In this document: piece after piece, positions 34,423-43,978 of the stretch
How the letters are laid out: each line of letters starts with the position of its first letter
Position numbering within the stretch: position 1 is the stretch's first letter
Made by a program: the position numbers and the translations under genes
From: Bradyrhizobium sp. RD5-C2
GTDB lineage: Bacteria; Pseudomonadota; Alphaproteobacteria; Rhizobiales; Xanthobacteraceae
NCBI RefSeq assembly: GCF_019972155.1
Contig: NZ_BOVL01000048.1
Coordinates: 1-64,000, forward strand
Direction of reading: 5' to 3'
Length of the DNA: 64,000 bases
Notes under the pieces: model-generated
What the model was told of the DNA's origin: nothing
The model's database searches: none
Seen by the model: only the letters and a program-made list of their open reading frames with translations

Positions 34423-35338
34423 GTGGCCAGGGAGCTCGTGGCTAATGGCGGCACTTGATGGGTTTGATACAGACCGAACAACGGGGCCTCGCGCGCCCAA
34501 TGCAAGGCGCTGTGACGCGCATCCAGGATTCCGGCAAAGCTCGGCCGCTTCAGCTCGAGTGGCCCCGTCCCCTTAAGGCTGCGCAGATCTGCGCGGTGGC
34601 CTTGATCGCGCGCTTTGACCGTATGGCGACCGTGGCGATGGTTGCCCTACAGGTGACAACCCTTTGCCGCGAGGGTCGGGCGTCCAGGAGGTCGGAGCGT
34701 GGCCCCTCATGTCAATGTACGACCTCCGTTGACCAAACATTGGGTGGTCCCGAAGTTCCTCGCCACTTTCCATCTTGAAGGCACAATCATTTTGCTCCGG
34801 GCACTTTGACGCCGTTACGAACTTTCGTGTGAACGAAAACAGCACGTATCTGGTGCGGTTTCTGGTGCGGTCGTCGCACTGCGGGCAACGAGGACGAAGT
34901 AACTTATTGATCTCATTGGTGGGCCCGGCAGGACTCGAACCTGCAACCAGACCGTTATGAGCGGTCGGGCCCGCCTGACTTAACGTAGCCAAGCCATCTA
35001 CCTCTAGCGCGCTCTCGGTGCGCGAAGACGAGATGAGATCCGACGTGCCTGAGGCGTGAAGCAGGGCCAAAACGCACTTTCGAGCGCCGGCAAGGGCGTG
35101 GTGCGGTATCAGTGGCGATAACGCCTTTTGGCCCGAGACGGACGAGCGAAGGCGGCCCGACGAAGCCCGTTGATAGGGGTAGACCAGAAGCGGCTGGCCA
35201 GGGATCAAATCGGCGCTTTTGACCCACAACGGTACCTAACTATCCATGACGGGCGCGCCAAGCGTGTCTGCCCTCCGTCGCTCGTGCATGATAGGATGTG
35301 CACAAAAGTCTCACCGCAGCGAAGCGCCAAGGGCCAAG
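34423..35338. other. Junction region between the catabolic cluster and the LuxR-regulator block
   Basis: About 900 nt without a supported gene. It contains the broken tRNA half at 34917-34972 and, to its left, about 75 nt that recur at 46801-46870. A 61-codon frame ending at 34960 (..GPAGLEPATRPL) is the typical read into a tRNA complement and not a real gene. Confidence 0.5.
34917..34972 (-). pseudogene. tRNA (CAU anticodon) 3' half, D-arm missing
   Basis: On the minus strand: anticodon stem GACCG/CGGTC with loop CTCATAA (anticodon CAT), an intact T-arm (GCAGGTTCGAGTCCTGC), and the acceptor 3' strand CGGGCCC plus ACCA. The 5' side has GGGCCCG joined directly to the anticodon stem, so the D-arm is absent. 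Likely tRNA-Ile2 or Met. It carries CCGTTATGAGC (34952-34962) in common with 46874-46884. Confidence 0.8.
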
Positions 35339-38137
35339 ATGGCGAAACGGCTGAAAAAGACGGTCCCCCCGCCGGCCAAGCAGCGCGAAAGCGTCCCGCG
35401 ACCGACATCTTTGCAGGGACGAGAGACAGAAATTGCTCTGATCGATCAGCTTCTCGGCCGGATCGATCTAGGTGGCTCGGCTCTCGTTATAAGGGGGGCA
35501 GCCGGTATCGGCAAATCAGCGGTGCTCGAAGAGGCTAAAAGCCGCGCGCGTGAACGCGGCATCACCGTGCTCAGCATGACGGGTGTCCAGGCTGAAGTGC
35601 ATATCGCGTTTGCTGGACTTGAGCAGGCACTACGCCCGCTCATGAAGCAGGCAAAGTCTCTGGCTCCTCGCCAGCGGTCTGCTCTCCTGAGCGCGTTTGG
35701 CGTGAGCGATGATGCCGCTGCGATTCCAGATATCCGGTTGGTCGCGCTGGCGACGCTTACCCTTCTGACCGGAGGTGCGGATCACAAGCCAATTTTGCTC
35801 CTCGCTGACGACGCCCAGTGGTTCGATGAAGCAACACGCGACGTGTTGTCCTTTGTTTCCAGGAGACTGCGTTCAGATCCCATCGTAATGCTGTTGGCTG
35901 TACGCGAGGGTTTCGATTTTCCGTTTGGAGACGCCGATACCTTGCGGCACGTCGTTCCGGCCCTCGGCGATGCCGATGCAGCGCGCTTGCTCGACGTCCA
36001 AGCGCCCGAGCTTTCCAGCGACTTGCGAAGCCGATTTTTGAAGGAAGCCGCCGGCAATCCATTGGCCCTGCTGGAGCTGCCGCGGGCAATCCAAGCGGCA
36101 TATGATGGCGAGGCCCGATGGCTCCCATTGACCGAACGCCTTGAACTCGCTTTTTGCAGCCGTGTGTCCGAACTTCCCAATGCAACACGGACGCTCATGT
36201 CCGTAGCCGCGGCGAACGATGGGACGTCGCCTCACGAAATCATGCGCGCCTGCGAAGTGGTGCTCGATGGGAGCGTCGGAGTTGATGCCTTCGCGCCCGC
36301 GGTCTCGGCCAAGCTGATCGAGTTCGATGCAACCGAAGTACGGTTTCGGCATCCGCTTGTACGATCGGCGATTCGTCAGGCAGCCGATGTTGTGACACGC
36401 CAAAGGGTTCATGCCGCGCTGGCGACGATTATCGAAGATCAGGATCGTCGGCTCTGGCATCGTGCGGCAGCGACGGTCGGCCCGGACGATGAACTGGCTG
36501 CCGAACACGATCTCATGGCCACCCGTGCGCGGCGGCGGGGTTCCATCGCCATGGTGGTCGAGATTCTGCAAGTCGCTGCAAAACTCAGTAGCACGACAAA
36601 GGCGAGAAGCGAGCGACTTTTGCGCGCCGCCGAATTTGCCGTCGATCTTGGGCGCCCGGAGTTGCTTCAGCGTCTGTTGGGGGGCGCCGAGGTTGATGGA
36701 TCCGACGAGCTGGGCGCAGCGCGGATCGGGTGGTGCCGCGAAATGAGCCAGCTTCCGATCGTCAGTGATCCCGGAAAGATCTCTGCCCTGGTCGGCTTTG
36801 CCGACCAGGCACGCGCCGCGGGCGCGAAGAGTCTGGCAAGCAATCTTCTATTTCGGGCCGCACAGCGCTGTTGGTGGAGTAGCGCAAGCAGCGACGTCCG
36901 CGCAAGCGTGCTGGCCGCGGCAAATCGACTGGACGTGCCGGACCTCGACCCGCGTTTCATCGCGATATCCGCCTATGTCGAGCCGCTTCGACGTGGCGGC
37001 GAGGTGTACGCCAAACTGAACGCGCTTTCCGTAACTGGAACCGGCAAGGCCGATATTCTGCGCGTCCTCGGGAGCGCTGCAAACATCATCGGTGCGTTCG
37101 ATCTCGGTGTAAGCTTCCTGGGGGAGTCCAGTGCAGAGCTGCGCAAACAGGCCCGGATCGGCAACCTGCCGCGCGTGCTTTTCGTTCAAGCTTGGTCGGA
37201 AATGGAAATCGGCGATTGGGTGGGGGCAGCGCGACAAGCCGAGGAAGCGGTATGCTTAGCAGAGGAGACTGGAGCTTCCCTTTGGGCCGCCGCGGCTATG
37301 ACCGTGAAGGCGAACGTAGCGGGCATGCAAGGCAATCTAGAGCAGTGTGAAGCGTATGCTCGTCAAGTGGAGCGCTTGTTTCTGTCCACCGGGGCTGGCT
37401 TCCTGCTGGCGATGTTGCAGATGGGGCGAGGCATAGCCGCCATCGGGGCCGGCCGCCATTCGGAAGCCTTTGAGCATCTACAGCGCCTGTTTGCGTCCGC
37501 CGATCCGGCCTTTCACTCTGGTCTGCAGCTTTTTGCGCTCGCCGATTTCGTCGAGGCGGCGGTCTACTCCGAACGTTCGCAAGCTGTGCGTGGCCTGATC
37601 GATGATATCGAGCGCATGTCGGCTCCGAAGCCGGTGCCGTGGGTCGAGACGATGTTGTCCTATGGCAAGGCGTTGCTCGCGACCGATGACGACGCGGAAC
37701 GCTTCTTCTTGCAGGGTCTTGGGCAGCCTGCGAGGAACTGGCCTTTCCTGCGCGGACGCCTCCTGCTCGGGTATGGCGCGTGGCTGCGCCGGCAGCGCCG
37801 GCCCGCCAACGCGCGGGCGCCACTGCGCGAGGCCCGGGACATTTTCGACGCGCTTGGCGCTTCCCCCTGGAGCGACCGCGCGCGAGAGGAGTTGCGGGCA
37901 GCCGGCGAAGCCAGTCTCCGCCGAACCGAGCAGATTTGGGAAAGGCTCACTCCGCAGGAGTTGCACATCGCGCAACTCGCCGCTCAAGGGCTTTCGAACA
38001 AGGTGATCGGAGCCAGACTGTACCTGTCACACCGAACGGTCGGCTACCACCTGCACCACGTCTTTTCGAAAACCGGGATCACCTCCCGATCCGGTCTGGG
38101 ACCCGTGCTCTCCAAAGCAAACAGCCCGGCAACCTGA
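35339..38137 (+). CDS. LuxR-family regulator with AAA ATPase domain (LAL type)
   Basis: 932 aa from the ATG at 35339. Walker A GAAGIGKS at 53-60 and Walker B ILLLADD at about 152-158 mark the N-terminal NTPase. A long alpha-helical, TPR-like middle region follows. The C-terminal HTH is of GerE/LuxR type (LTPQELHIAQLAAQGLSNKVIGARLYLSHRTVGYHL). These MalT-like large regulators bind a ligand plus ATP and activate nearby genes. The next genes on the strand are DUF6894 and the FUSC efflux operon, which is the likely target. The upstream in-frame extension to 35246 lacks a ribosome site. Confidence 0.87.
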   Translation: MAKRLKKTVPPPAKQRESVPRPTSLQGRETEIALIDQLLGRIDLGGSALVIRGAAGIGKSAVLEEAKSRARERGITVLSMTGVQAEVHIAFAGLEQALRPLMKQAKSLAPRQRSALLSAFGVSDDAAAIPDIRLVALATLTLLTGGADHKPILLLADDAQWFDEATRDVLSFVSRRLRSDPIVMLLAVREGFDFPFGDADTLRHVVPALGDADAARLLDVQAPELSSDLRSRFLKEAAGNPLALLELPRAIQAAYDGEARWLPLTERLELAFCSRVSELPNATRTLMSVAAANDGTSPHEIMRACEVVLDGSVGVDAFAPAVSAKLIEFDATEVRFRHPLVRSAIRQAADVVTRQRVHAALATIIEDQDRRLWHRAAATVGPDDELAAEHDLMATRARRRGSIAMVVEILQVAAKLSSTTKARSERLLRAAEFAVDLGRPELLQRLLGGAEVDGSDELGAARIGWCREMSQLPIVSDPGKISALVGFADQARAAGAKSLASNLLFRAAQRCWWSSASSDVRASVLAAANRLDVPDLDPRFIAISAYVEPLRRGGEVYAKLNALSVTGTGKADILRVLGSAANIIGAFDLGVSFLGESSAELRKQARIGNLPRVLFVQAWSEMEIGDWVGAARQAEEAVCLAEETGASLWAAAAMTVKANVAGMQGNLEQCEAYARQVERLFLSTGAGFLLAMLQMGRGIAAIGAGRHSEAFEHLQRLFASADPAFHSGLQLFALADFVEAAVYSERSQAVRGLIDDIERMSAPKPVPWVETMLSYGKALLATDDDAERFFLQGLGQPARNWPFLRGRLLLGYGAWLRRQRRPANARAPLREARDIFDALGASPWSDRAREELRAAGEASLRRTEQIWERLTPQELHIAQLAAQGLSNKVIGARLYLSHRTVGYHLHHVFSKTGITSRSGLGPVLSKANSPAT

Positions 38138-38142
38138 TCCGG

Positions 38143-38170
38143 TCTGTCACCGGACTGGTCATCTGACAGA
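38143..38170. promoter_or_regulatory. 28-bp palindromic element, copy 1
   Basis: TCTGTC (38143-38148) and GACAGA (38165-38170) flank a 16-bp centre that ends GGTCA. The same element, with better symmetry, is found at 38656-38683. It starts six bases after the LuxR-regulator stop. Confidence 0.5.
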
Positions 38171-38366
38171 TGCGCATCTCGCCGGCCGCCTGCATTCTCT
38201 GCGTGTAAATCCACGAGGGACTGCAGGTACCAGATGATCTTCTTCTTTCTTATAGCGGCTTCGACCTGGTCGCGGATCTTCCCAGCGCCGCGGGTCCTGG
38301 CCGCCGCTCGAAGACACCTGAGACGCTGCCGCCTCGTCGCTAACCGTCTCTTTGAAGGAGGCTGAG

Positions 38367-38600
38367 GTGACACAGGTTTATTTCCACTGCTCCAACGCAA
38401 ACGAAGTTTTGATCGATCGGTGCGGCGCCATGGTAGACGACCTCACGGAAGCCCGTGATCGTGCCACCTCCGTCGTTCGCTCCCTCACGACAGCACGAAA
38501 TCTCGACGATTGGCGGGGCTGGATCTTGCACGTCGAAGACGACGTTGGCGCAGAGCTGTTCGTCGTTCCGTTCGCTTTCGTCCTCGGCAAACCGAATTGA
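38367..38600 (+). CDS. DUF6894 family small protein
   Basis: 77 aa from a GTG at 38367, five bases after AAGGAGG (38355-38361), which decides the start over the TTG at 38352. It begins MTQVYFHCSN and shows the family pattern of a short beta hairpin, a helix (DLTEARDRATSVVRSL) and a second hairpin (WRGWILHVEDD..ELFVVPF). DUF6894 proteins are common in Bradyrhizobium and of unknown function. It lies between two copies of a 28-bp palindrome. Confidence 0.7.
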   Translation: MTQVYFHCSNANEVLIDRCGAMVDDLTEARDRATSVVRSLTTARNLDDWRGWILHVEDDVGAELFVVPFAFVLGKPN

Positions 38601-38655
38601 GAGCGACCTGCGGCCCATCCTCTCCACCGCCCAACAACCCGACGAGCCGACCTGG

Positions 38656-38683
38656 TCTGTCACCTGACCGGTCATCCGACAGA
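38656..38683. promoter_or_regulatory. 28-bp palindromic element, copy 2, upstream of the FUSC operon
   Basis: TCTGTC (38656-38661), a self-complementary core TGACCGGTCA, and GACAGA (38678-38683). It lies 73 bp before the FUSC start. Its paired occurrence suggests an operator; the protein is unknown, with the upstream LuxR regulator an obvious candidate. Confidence 0.55.
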
Positions 38684-38756
38684 TGGCTTCTGCCTCCGGT
38701 GGGCCGATATCTGAACACGAATGCCGAAGCACTGACAAAATTGATGAGGGATTGCC

Positions 38757-40577
38757 TTGGTCGCAACAACAGCTCAGCAGCCGTTTACGATAGCCAAGAT
38801 TCCCGCCGGCTCGTGGACATTCGCCGTCCGCGTCTGGTTGGCCACTATCCTGGCGCTGTTTGTGAGCTTCTGGCTCCAGCTCGAAGCGCCGTTCACGGCG
38901 GCGGTAACCGTCGCTATTCTTGCGGAGCCGACCCGTGGTCAGGCACTGGACAAGGCTGCCTTCAGATTGACCGGCACCATTGTGGGAGTGGCAGCTTCGA
39001 TCGCGATCACCGGGTTGTTTTCTCAGGCAAGAGACTTGATTCTGGTGGCATCTGCGGTGTGGCTTGGTCTGTGCGTCTTCGCGGCAAAGCTGTTGGATGG
39101 CAATCGCGCCTATGCGGCCGTCCTGTCCGGCTACACCGTTGCAAACATCGCATTACAGCAGCTCGACAATCCGCAGCACGTTTTTGAAGCCAGCGTGGAA
39201 CGTAGCGCCGCAATCGCGGTCGGCATCGTCTCAATAGCGGTCGTAAACGTATTGATGTCCGCTCCTGACCGTCAGTCACGACTTGCCGTGCAACTGACGG
39301 CAATCCATCGTCGCGTGCGCGACTACGCAAGTGCTGGCTTCCGTGACGAGGGGGATTCGGCGACCTTCCTGGCGCTGGTCCGGGATATCGTTGGACTCCG
39401 TGCTGACGTCGCAAGCATCGCTGTCGAGTCGAGCAGCGGCACCGTCGTAAGCGCCGCCGCCCGCAGCGCAGCCGTCAGCCTCGTCGCTGAACTGCAGGCA
39501 GCCCGGGTCCTGAATGCAGGTCATGCCGATCTTGGGCCCGAAGGCTCCGCATGGAAAATGCGAGAGTTGTTGCGGCGGGACGACCACGTCTGCCAGGATT
39601 TGTTGGCTCTCAGCTCAGCCAAATGGCCGTCACGGTTGCAGCGAGCCCCCTTATATCGGTCTCTTCGCATTGCGGCCGACACCGCTGTACGCGCTGCTCT
39701 TTGGTTTGCAGTTGCATCGACGTTATTCGTCTGGGCCGGGTGGTCTGCGGCAAGCGCTTCACTGTATCTTGTCGCGACGGTTGCTGCATTGGGAGTCACA
39801 ACGCCCAACCCGCGAGATTTTGCCGCGATAGCCCTTGTTGGTGCGCCGGTCGCGGTCCTGTTGGCCGGCATACTCGAGTTCGTCGTGCTCGATGGCGCTG
39901 ACGCCTTTCCTACACTGGCGATCGCCCTGGCTCCTTTTGCAATCGGCGCAGCATTGCTCCTGCCATCGCAAAATCCTGTGTGGTCGGGACTCGGCCGGAT
40001 CAATCTTATCGCCATCCCGACAATCCTGGCGCCGAGCAATCCTCAGTCCTACAACCCCGAGGCATTCCTCTTCACGTCTCTCTTCATTGTCGCGGCTCCA
40101 GCGGTCTTGCTGGTGGCGCAAATGCTTATCCCGCCTGTCTCCAACGAGAAACAGAGGAGTCAGCTGCTTGCGGAGGTTCGCGGCGAGTTGGGGCCGGACA
40201 ACAAGAATAGCGAAACTCCGGAGGAAGCAACGTTCCGCGACGCGTCGAGCATCGGACAATTCCTTTCTGCTGATGGTGCGCAGGACAATCGTGCCATCGC
40301 GGAACTGCTCTCCTGCTTCGATCGGTCGGCGATGATCCGGCTTTGCAGCACGAAACTGACGCAGTTCGCTGATGGGCCGCTTGCTCCACTGGCACGTCAA
40401 GCGCGCGAAGCGATCGGCACGCGAGACACAGCGGCGCTCCGCGCCGTCGCCCGCGTGCTCCGCGCGAACGCGTCTCACAAGGACGCGATCGAGGCAGAAA
40501 CTGCGGAGTGCCTTGTCCTGACAAGCGACATGATCGACCGGAACAGCGGGCCGAATTCATCTCGGGAGGCAACCTGA
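38757..40577 (+). CDS. FUSC-family aromatic acid / fusaric acid efflux pump (AaeB-like)
   Basis: 606 aa, TTG start at 38757. Two sets of about six hydrophobic segments (N-terminal half WTFAVRVWLATILALFVSFWL onward, second half after residue 300) flank a cytoplasmic region with a charged middle and an acidic C-terminal tail, the AaeB/FusB layout. It pairs with the DUF1656 and HlyD genes that follow. Together they should export aromatic carboxylic acids or similar weak acids. Stop and next start overlap (TGATG). Confidence 0.87.
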   Translation: MVATTAQQPFTIAKIPAGSWTFAVRVWLATILALFVSFWLQLEAPFTAAVTVAILAEPTRGQALDKAAFRLTGTIVGVAASIAITGLFSQARDLILVASAVWLGLCVFAAKLLDGNRAYAAVLSGYTVANIALQQLDNPQHVFEASVERSAAIAVGIVSIAVVNVLMSAPDRQSRLAVQLTAIHRRVRDYASAGFRDEGDSATFLALVRDIVGLRADVASIAVESSSGTVVSAAARSAAVSLVAELQAARVLNAGHADLGPEGSAWKMRELLRRDDHVCQDLLALSSAKWPSRLQRAPLYRSLRIAADTAVRAALWFAVASTLFVWAGWSAASASLYLVATVAALGVTTPNPRDFAAIALVGAPVAVLLAGILEFVVLDGADAFPTLAIALAPFAIGAALLLPSQNPVWSGLGRINLIAIPTILAPSNPQSYNPEAFLFTSLFIVAAPAVLLVAQMLIPPVSNEKQRSQLLAEVRGELGPDNKNSETPEEATFRDASSIGQFLSADGAQDNRAIAELLSCFDRSAMIRLCSTKLTQFADGPLAPLARQAREAIGTRDTAALRAVARVLRANASHKDAIEAETAECLVLTSDMIDRNSGPNSSREAT

Positions 40578-40780
40578 TGGCACATACCTTTGGTGAGTTG
40601 GTCGTCGGAGGCGTGCTGGTAGCGCCTTTTGTGACCTACCTGTTGGCAGCGCTTGCTGTCGTCATCGTGCTTCGGCCGCTCCTGCATGTTGCAGGGTTTG
40701 CGAAGCTATTCAGTCACGCCGCAGTCGCACAGCTCAGTCTCTTTGTGACGATTCTGTGCCTGTTGATGCTGTTTTTCTAA
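40577..40780 (+). CDS. DUF1656 small membrane protein (AaeX-like)
   Basis: 67 aa; the ATG at 40577 shares its A with the FUSC stop. Two transmembrane helices flank a short charged turn, with the family start MAHTFGELVVGGVLVAPF. This is the small subunit always seen between FUSC pumps and their periplasmic adaptor. Confidence 0.9.
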   Translation: MAHTFGELVVGGVLVAPFVTYLLAALAVVIVLRPLLHVAGFAKLFSHAAVAQLSLFVTILCLLMLFF

Positions 40781-40791
40781 AGGAGAGAGCC

Positions 40792-41967
40792 ATGAATGCG
40801 ATTGTTCGTGAGGAAGCTATTCAGCAGGACGCGACGCAGGCAAGCGTAGCGCAGTTTTCGCCCGCATCGCCTCGTGAAACGGTCGTGTCCGACGAGATCG
40901 CACGACGGATCTCGGAAGACTATGCAGACGACGAACAGAGGTCCTCACCCCCGGAACGGCCTATGTCACGGCGGCAAGGCGACGCCGCACGAACACTGCG
41001 ACTTCTGTTGCGCGGACTGGCTACAGCCTGCATCGCGATCGTTGCGGTCCTGAGCGCCATTCTGGCTTGGGATCGGTATAATGCCGCCCCCTGGACGCGC
41101 GATGGGAGCGTGCGAGTTCAAGTTGCCAACGTGGCGCCGCAGATTTCGGGGCAGATCAAGGAGCTGCGGGTCGTCGACAATCAATTCGTTCACAAGGGCG
41201 ACATCCTGTATGTCATCGAGCCCTTCGATTTTGAGATCGCGCTACGCGCGTACAGGGCGTCGCTACAGCAAAAAATCGCCGACAGGGACGTCAAGGATTT
41301 GCAGGCCGAACGACGGCAGCGCTTGTCTGATCTTGCGGTGAGCACCGAAGAGAAGCAGACCTACCAGGGAAATGCTGTTCAGGCGGCAGCCGTCGTGGAC
41401 ACGGCTCAAGAACAGGTGAAGCAGGCGGAGATCAACCTGCGGCGTACCGAGGTGCGCAGTCCGGTGAACGGGTTCGTCACCAATCTCCTGCTCCGGGTGG
41501 GAAACTACGCGGTACAGGGGACCAGCAATATCTCGATCGTCGACACGGACAGTTTTTGGATCGACGGATATTTCGAGGAGACCAAGCTGGCCCGACTCTG
41601 CGTGGGTGACCGCGCCGAGGCCAAGCTGATGGGCTACCCGGCGCCGATCATCGGCCACGTCGCAACGGTGACGCGTGGGGTCAGCGTATCCAATGCGGCT
41701 GCTGCCACGCAGGGCTTGCCCAACGTCGATCCGGTTTACACTTGGGTACGTTTGGCACAACGCGTGCCGGTCCGCATCGCGATCGACAAGGTGCCATCGG
41801 GGGTGCCGCTGGTGTCAGGCCTGACTGCGACTGTCACGATCCGTGACGGCAAGGACGACGAGAGCAGAACGCCGCTTCAGAGGGTACGCGCCGACCTGGA
41901 GCGGAGCTTTGCTGGATTGTTCGGCGGAGATCCGGCGCGCCCAGGCTGCATTCCTAACCCATCCTGA
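40792..41967 (+). CDS. HlyD/EmrA-type periplasmic adaptor of the FUSC pump
   Basis: 391 aa from the ATG at 40792 behind AAGGAGAGAG. After a hydrophilic tail the protein has one transmembrane helix (LLLRGLATACIAIVAVLSAIL), then a lipoyl/barrel-sandwich half (VRVQVANVAPQISGQIKELRV), a coiled-coil hairpin of heptads around residues 150-210 (KQAEINLRRTEVRSP), and a second half-motif plus beta-barrel. It bridges the inner-membrane pump and an outer-membrane channel. No outer-membrane factor gene is nearby. Confidence 0.9.
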   Translation: MNAIVREEAIQQDATQASVAQFSPASPRETVVSDEIARRISEDYADDEQRSSPPERPMSRRQGDAARTLRLLLRGLATACIAIVAVLSAILAWDRYNAAPWTRDGSVRVQVANVAPQISGQIKELRVVDNQFVHKGDILYVIEPFDFEIALRAYRASLQQKIADRDVKDLQAERRQRLSDLAVSTEEKQTYQGNAVQAAAVVDTAQEQVKQAEINLRRTEVRSPVNGFVTNLLLRVGNYAVQGTSNISIVDTDSFWIDGYFEETKLARLCVGDRAEAKLMGYPAPIIGHVATVTRGVSVSNAAAATQGLPNVDPVYTWVRLAQRVPVRIAIDKVPSGVPLVSGLTATVTIRDGKDDESRTPLQRVRADLERSFAGLFGGDPARPGCIPNPS

Positions 41968-42002
41968 CTTCCACTGACTCAACCATCTGAGGAGACAGAC
42001 GC

Positions 42003-43793
42003 ATGTCCAACAGCCCCACTCAGCGAATGACGATCGGTGACTTCCTGCTTCGCCGTCTCGAGGAGGCCGGAATCCGACATTTGTTCGGTGTTCCCGGCGA
42101 TTACAATCTGACGCTGTTGCAGCAGCTTCAGGACACCGGCACGCTGAAATGGATCGGCACGACCGGTGAGCTGACCGCTTCCTATGCGGCGGACGGCTAT
42201 GCGCGGCTGAACGGCCTGGGCGCGCTCCTCGTGACGAACGGCGTCGGCGCCCTGAGCGCGATCAATGGTGTCGGCGGCTCATACAGCGAGCATGTCCCGG
42301 TCATCTGCATCTGCGGATCGATACCACTCAGGTCCATTGACCGTGGTTTGGGAATGCACCACACGATGGCCGATGGGACTTTTGATCACTTTCTTGACAC
42401 CTACGCGCAAGTGACCGTCGCGCGGGCCAGGATCACTCCGCGTAACGCCGCCACCGAGATCGATCGGCTGATCCTGACCGCGTGGCGGGAAAAGCTTCCC
42501 GTATACATGGAGCTGCCGTCCGACATCGCGTACCTCGAGATCGAGGTTCCGGCGGAACCGCTCGTGCTCGCCGAACCGGCGAGCGATCCGGAACGGCTGC
42601 GTTCATGCATTGCGGCTATCGCGGCGCGACTGTCCGCCGCGACGTCGCCGGCAATCCTCGTTGATGCGGACGCGGACCGCTTTGGCGTCGCGCCTGAACT
42701 TATGGACCTGGCCGCGAAGATGCAGGCTCCAGTGGCGGTGATCAATGCAGCCAAAGCCGTGATCGACGAGACGTTCCCGCATTACCTCGGCATCTACGGC
42801 GGCAAGGCAAGCGAGCCAGGCGTACGCGAGGCGATCGAGAGCAGCGACTGCCTGTTCTCGATCGGTCACCGGCCGATCGAGGTGACCACCGGCGATTTCA
42901 CGGCTTCACTGCCGGCCGACACGATCCACGCGCGTGGCCATTCGGTGGACGTGGGTGATGAGAACTATCAGGCGGTGACGCTCAAGGAAGTCCTCCGCGG
43001 TGTGATCGACACGGTCCACCCCGTCAAAGACCGCGCCCAGCATCATGTCGCGCCTGCCGTGGCAGGCACTCAGGCCAACGGCTCCGCCAAACTGACCCAG
43101 GCTGCCTACTGGCGAGCCATCCAGAGCTATGTTCGACCCGGGGACGTGCTGTATGTCGACAATGGCACGTCATTCGTTCTCCTGGGCCTGAAGCTTCCGA
43201 AAAATTGCACCTTCATCGGATCAATCAACTGGGGATCGATCGGTTACTCGGTCGGAGCCTTGCTTGGCGCATTGACCGCGGCGCCGCACCGTCGTCACCT
43301 GCTGTTCGTCGGCGACGGCTCGTTCCAGGTCACTGCGCAGGAGCTGTCGACCATTCTGCGACACGACCACAAGCCGGTGATCTTCCTGATCAACAACGGC
43401 GGATACGCGATCGAACGAGGCTATATCGGCAAAGACGAGCCCTACAACGACATCGCCAACTGGTCCTATGCCGATCTGCCGAAAGTGCTCCGTCCCGACA
43501 CGTCGGCACGCTCGTTCGTCGTTAAGACTACCGGGGATCTCCAAAATGTCCTCAGCGCACCGAACGACGCGATGATCTTCGTCGAATCGATCATGGATCC
43601 CCACGACGCTCCTGCTGCGGTCATCGTCAGCAGCAACAAGGGGGCCGACCTCGACTACGGCCCTCGCGGCCCGCAGCGGCGCGACAACTTGCAGCTTCGG
43701 CCGGCTACACTGGACGCCGGTCGATCCAGTGAAGGAAACACTCCGGCGTTACAAATGCCAAAATCTGAAGAACGCATCGGAGAAATTTCATGA
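42003..43793 (+). CDS. Thiamine-diphosphate 2-oxoacid decarboxylase (indolepyruvate/phenylpyruvate/pyruvate type)
   Basis: 596 aa, ATG at 42003. Three-domain ThDP enzyme: N-terminal PYR domain with FGVPGDYNLTLL and the ThDP-activating Glu (TTGELTASYAADGYAR), the HH motif of 2-keto acid decarboxylases (GLGMHHTMADG), a middle domain, and the C-terminal ThDP motif GDGSFQVTAQELSTILRHDH ending in NN, which binds Mg2+. It turns 2-oxo acids into aldehydes. The last 30 residues are polar and extend beyond the usual end. It follows the efflux operon by 35 bp, so it may be co-transcribed. Confidence 0.9.
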   Translation: MSNSPTQRMTIGDFLLRRLEEAGIRHLFGVPGDYNLTLLQQLQDTGTLKWIGTTGELTASYAADGYARLNGLGALLVTNGVGALSAINGVGGSYSEHVPVICICGSIPLRSIDRGLGMHHTMADGTFDHFLDTYAQVTVARARITPRNAATEIDRLILTAWREKLPVYMELPSDIAYLEIEVPAEPLVLAEPASDPERLRSCIAAIAARLSAATSPAILVDADADRFGVAPELMDLAAKMQAPVAVINAAKAVIDETFPHYLGIYGGKASEPGVREAIESSDCLFSIGHRPIEVTTGDFTASLPADTIHARGHSVDVGDENYQAVTLKEVLRGVIDTVHPVKDRAQHHVAPAVAGTQANGSAKLTQAAYWRAIQSYVRPGDVLYVDNGTSFVLLGLKLPKNCTFIGSINWGSIGYSVGALLGALTAAPHRRHLLFVGDGSFQVTAQELSTILRHDHKPVIFLINNGGYAIERGYIGKDEPYNDIANWSYADLPKVLRPDTSARSFVVKTTGDLQNVLSAPNDAMIFVESIMDPHDAPAAVIVSSNKGADLDYGPRGPQRRDNLQLRPATLDAGRSSEGNTPALQMPKSEERIGEIS

Positions 43794-43978
43794 CCGGCAC
43801 CAAGCCCATTCGCCGCATCGCTGTCATCGGTACCGGTGTCATGGGGGCGAGCTGGACCTCGCTGTTTCCCGCCAGGGGACTCCAGATGGTCGAAAGCGAC
43901 GGCGCGCAGAACGCTGAGACCGCCAAGGCAACGGTGCGGCGGCAAACCCGCGCCCGTTTTGGGGAGGACATCCTATGA
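43790..43978 (+). pseudogene. Truncated 3-hydroxyacyl-CoA dehydrogenase N-terminal fragment
   Basis: 62 codons. RRIAVIGTGVMGASWTSLF is the beta-alpha-beta NAD-binding start of the 3-hydroxyacyl-CoA/L-carnitine dehydrogenase family, GxGxxG intact. The frame then runs into an unrelated tail and stops; the normal protein is about 300 aa or more. It starts four bases inside the decarboxylase gene and ends four bases inside the next one, so it still sits in a coupled reading chain. Confidence 0.65.

Noticed and set aside
34775..34960. 61-codon frame ending GPAGLEPATRPL
   Set aside because: The ending is what any frame gives when it reads into the complement of this tRNA; there is no ribosome site or family. 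Treated as junction DNA.
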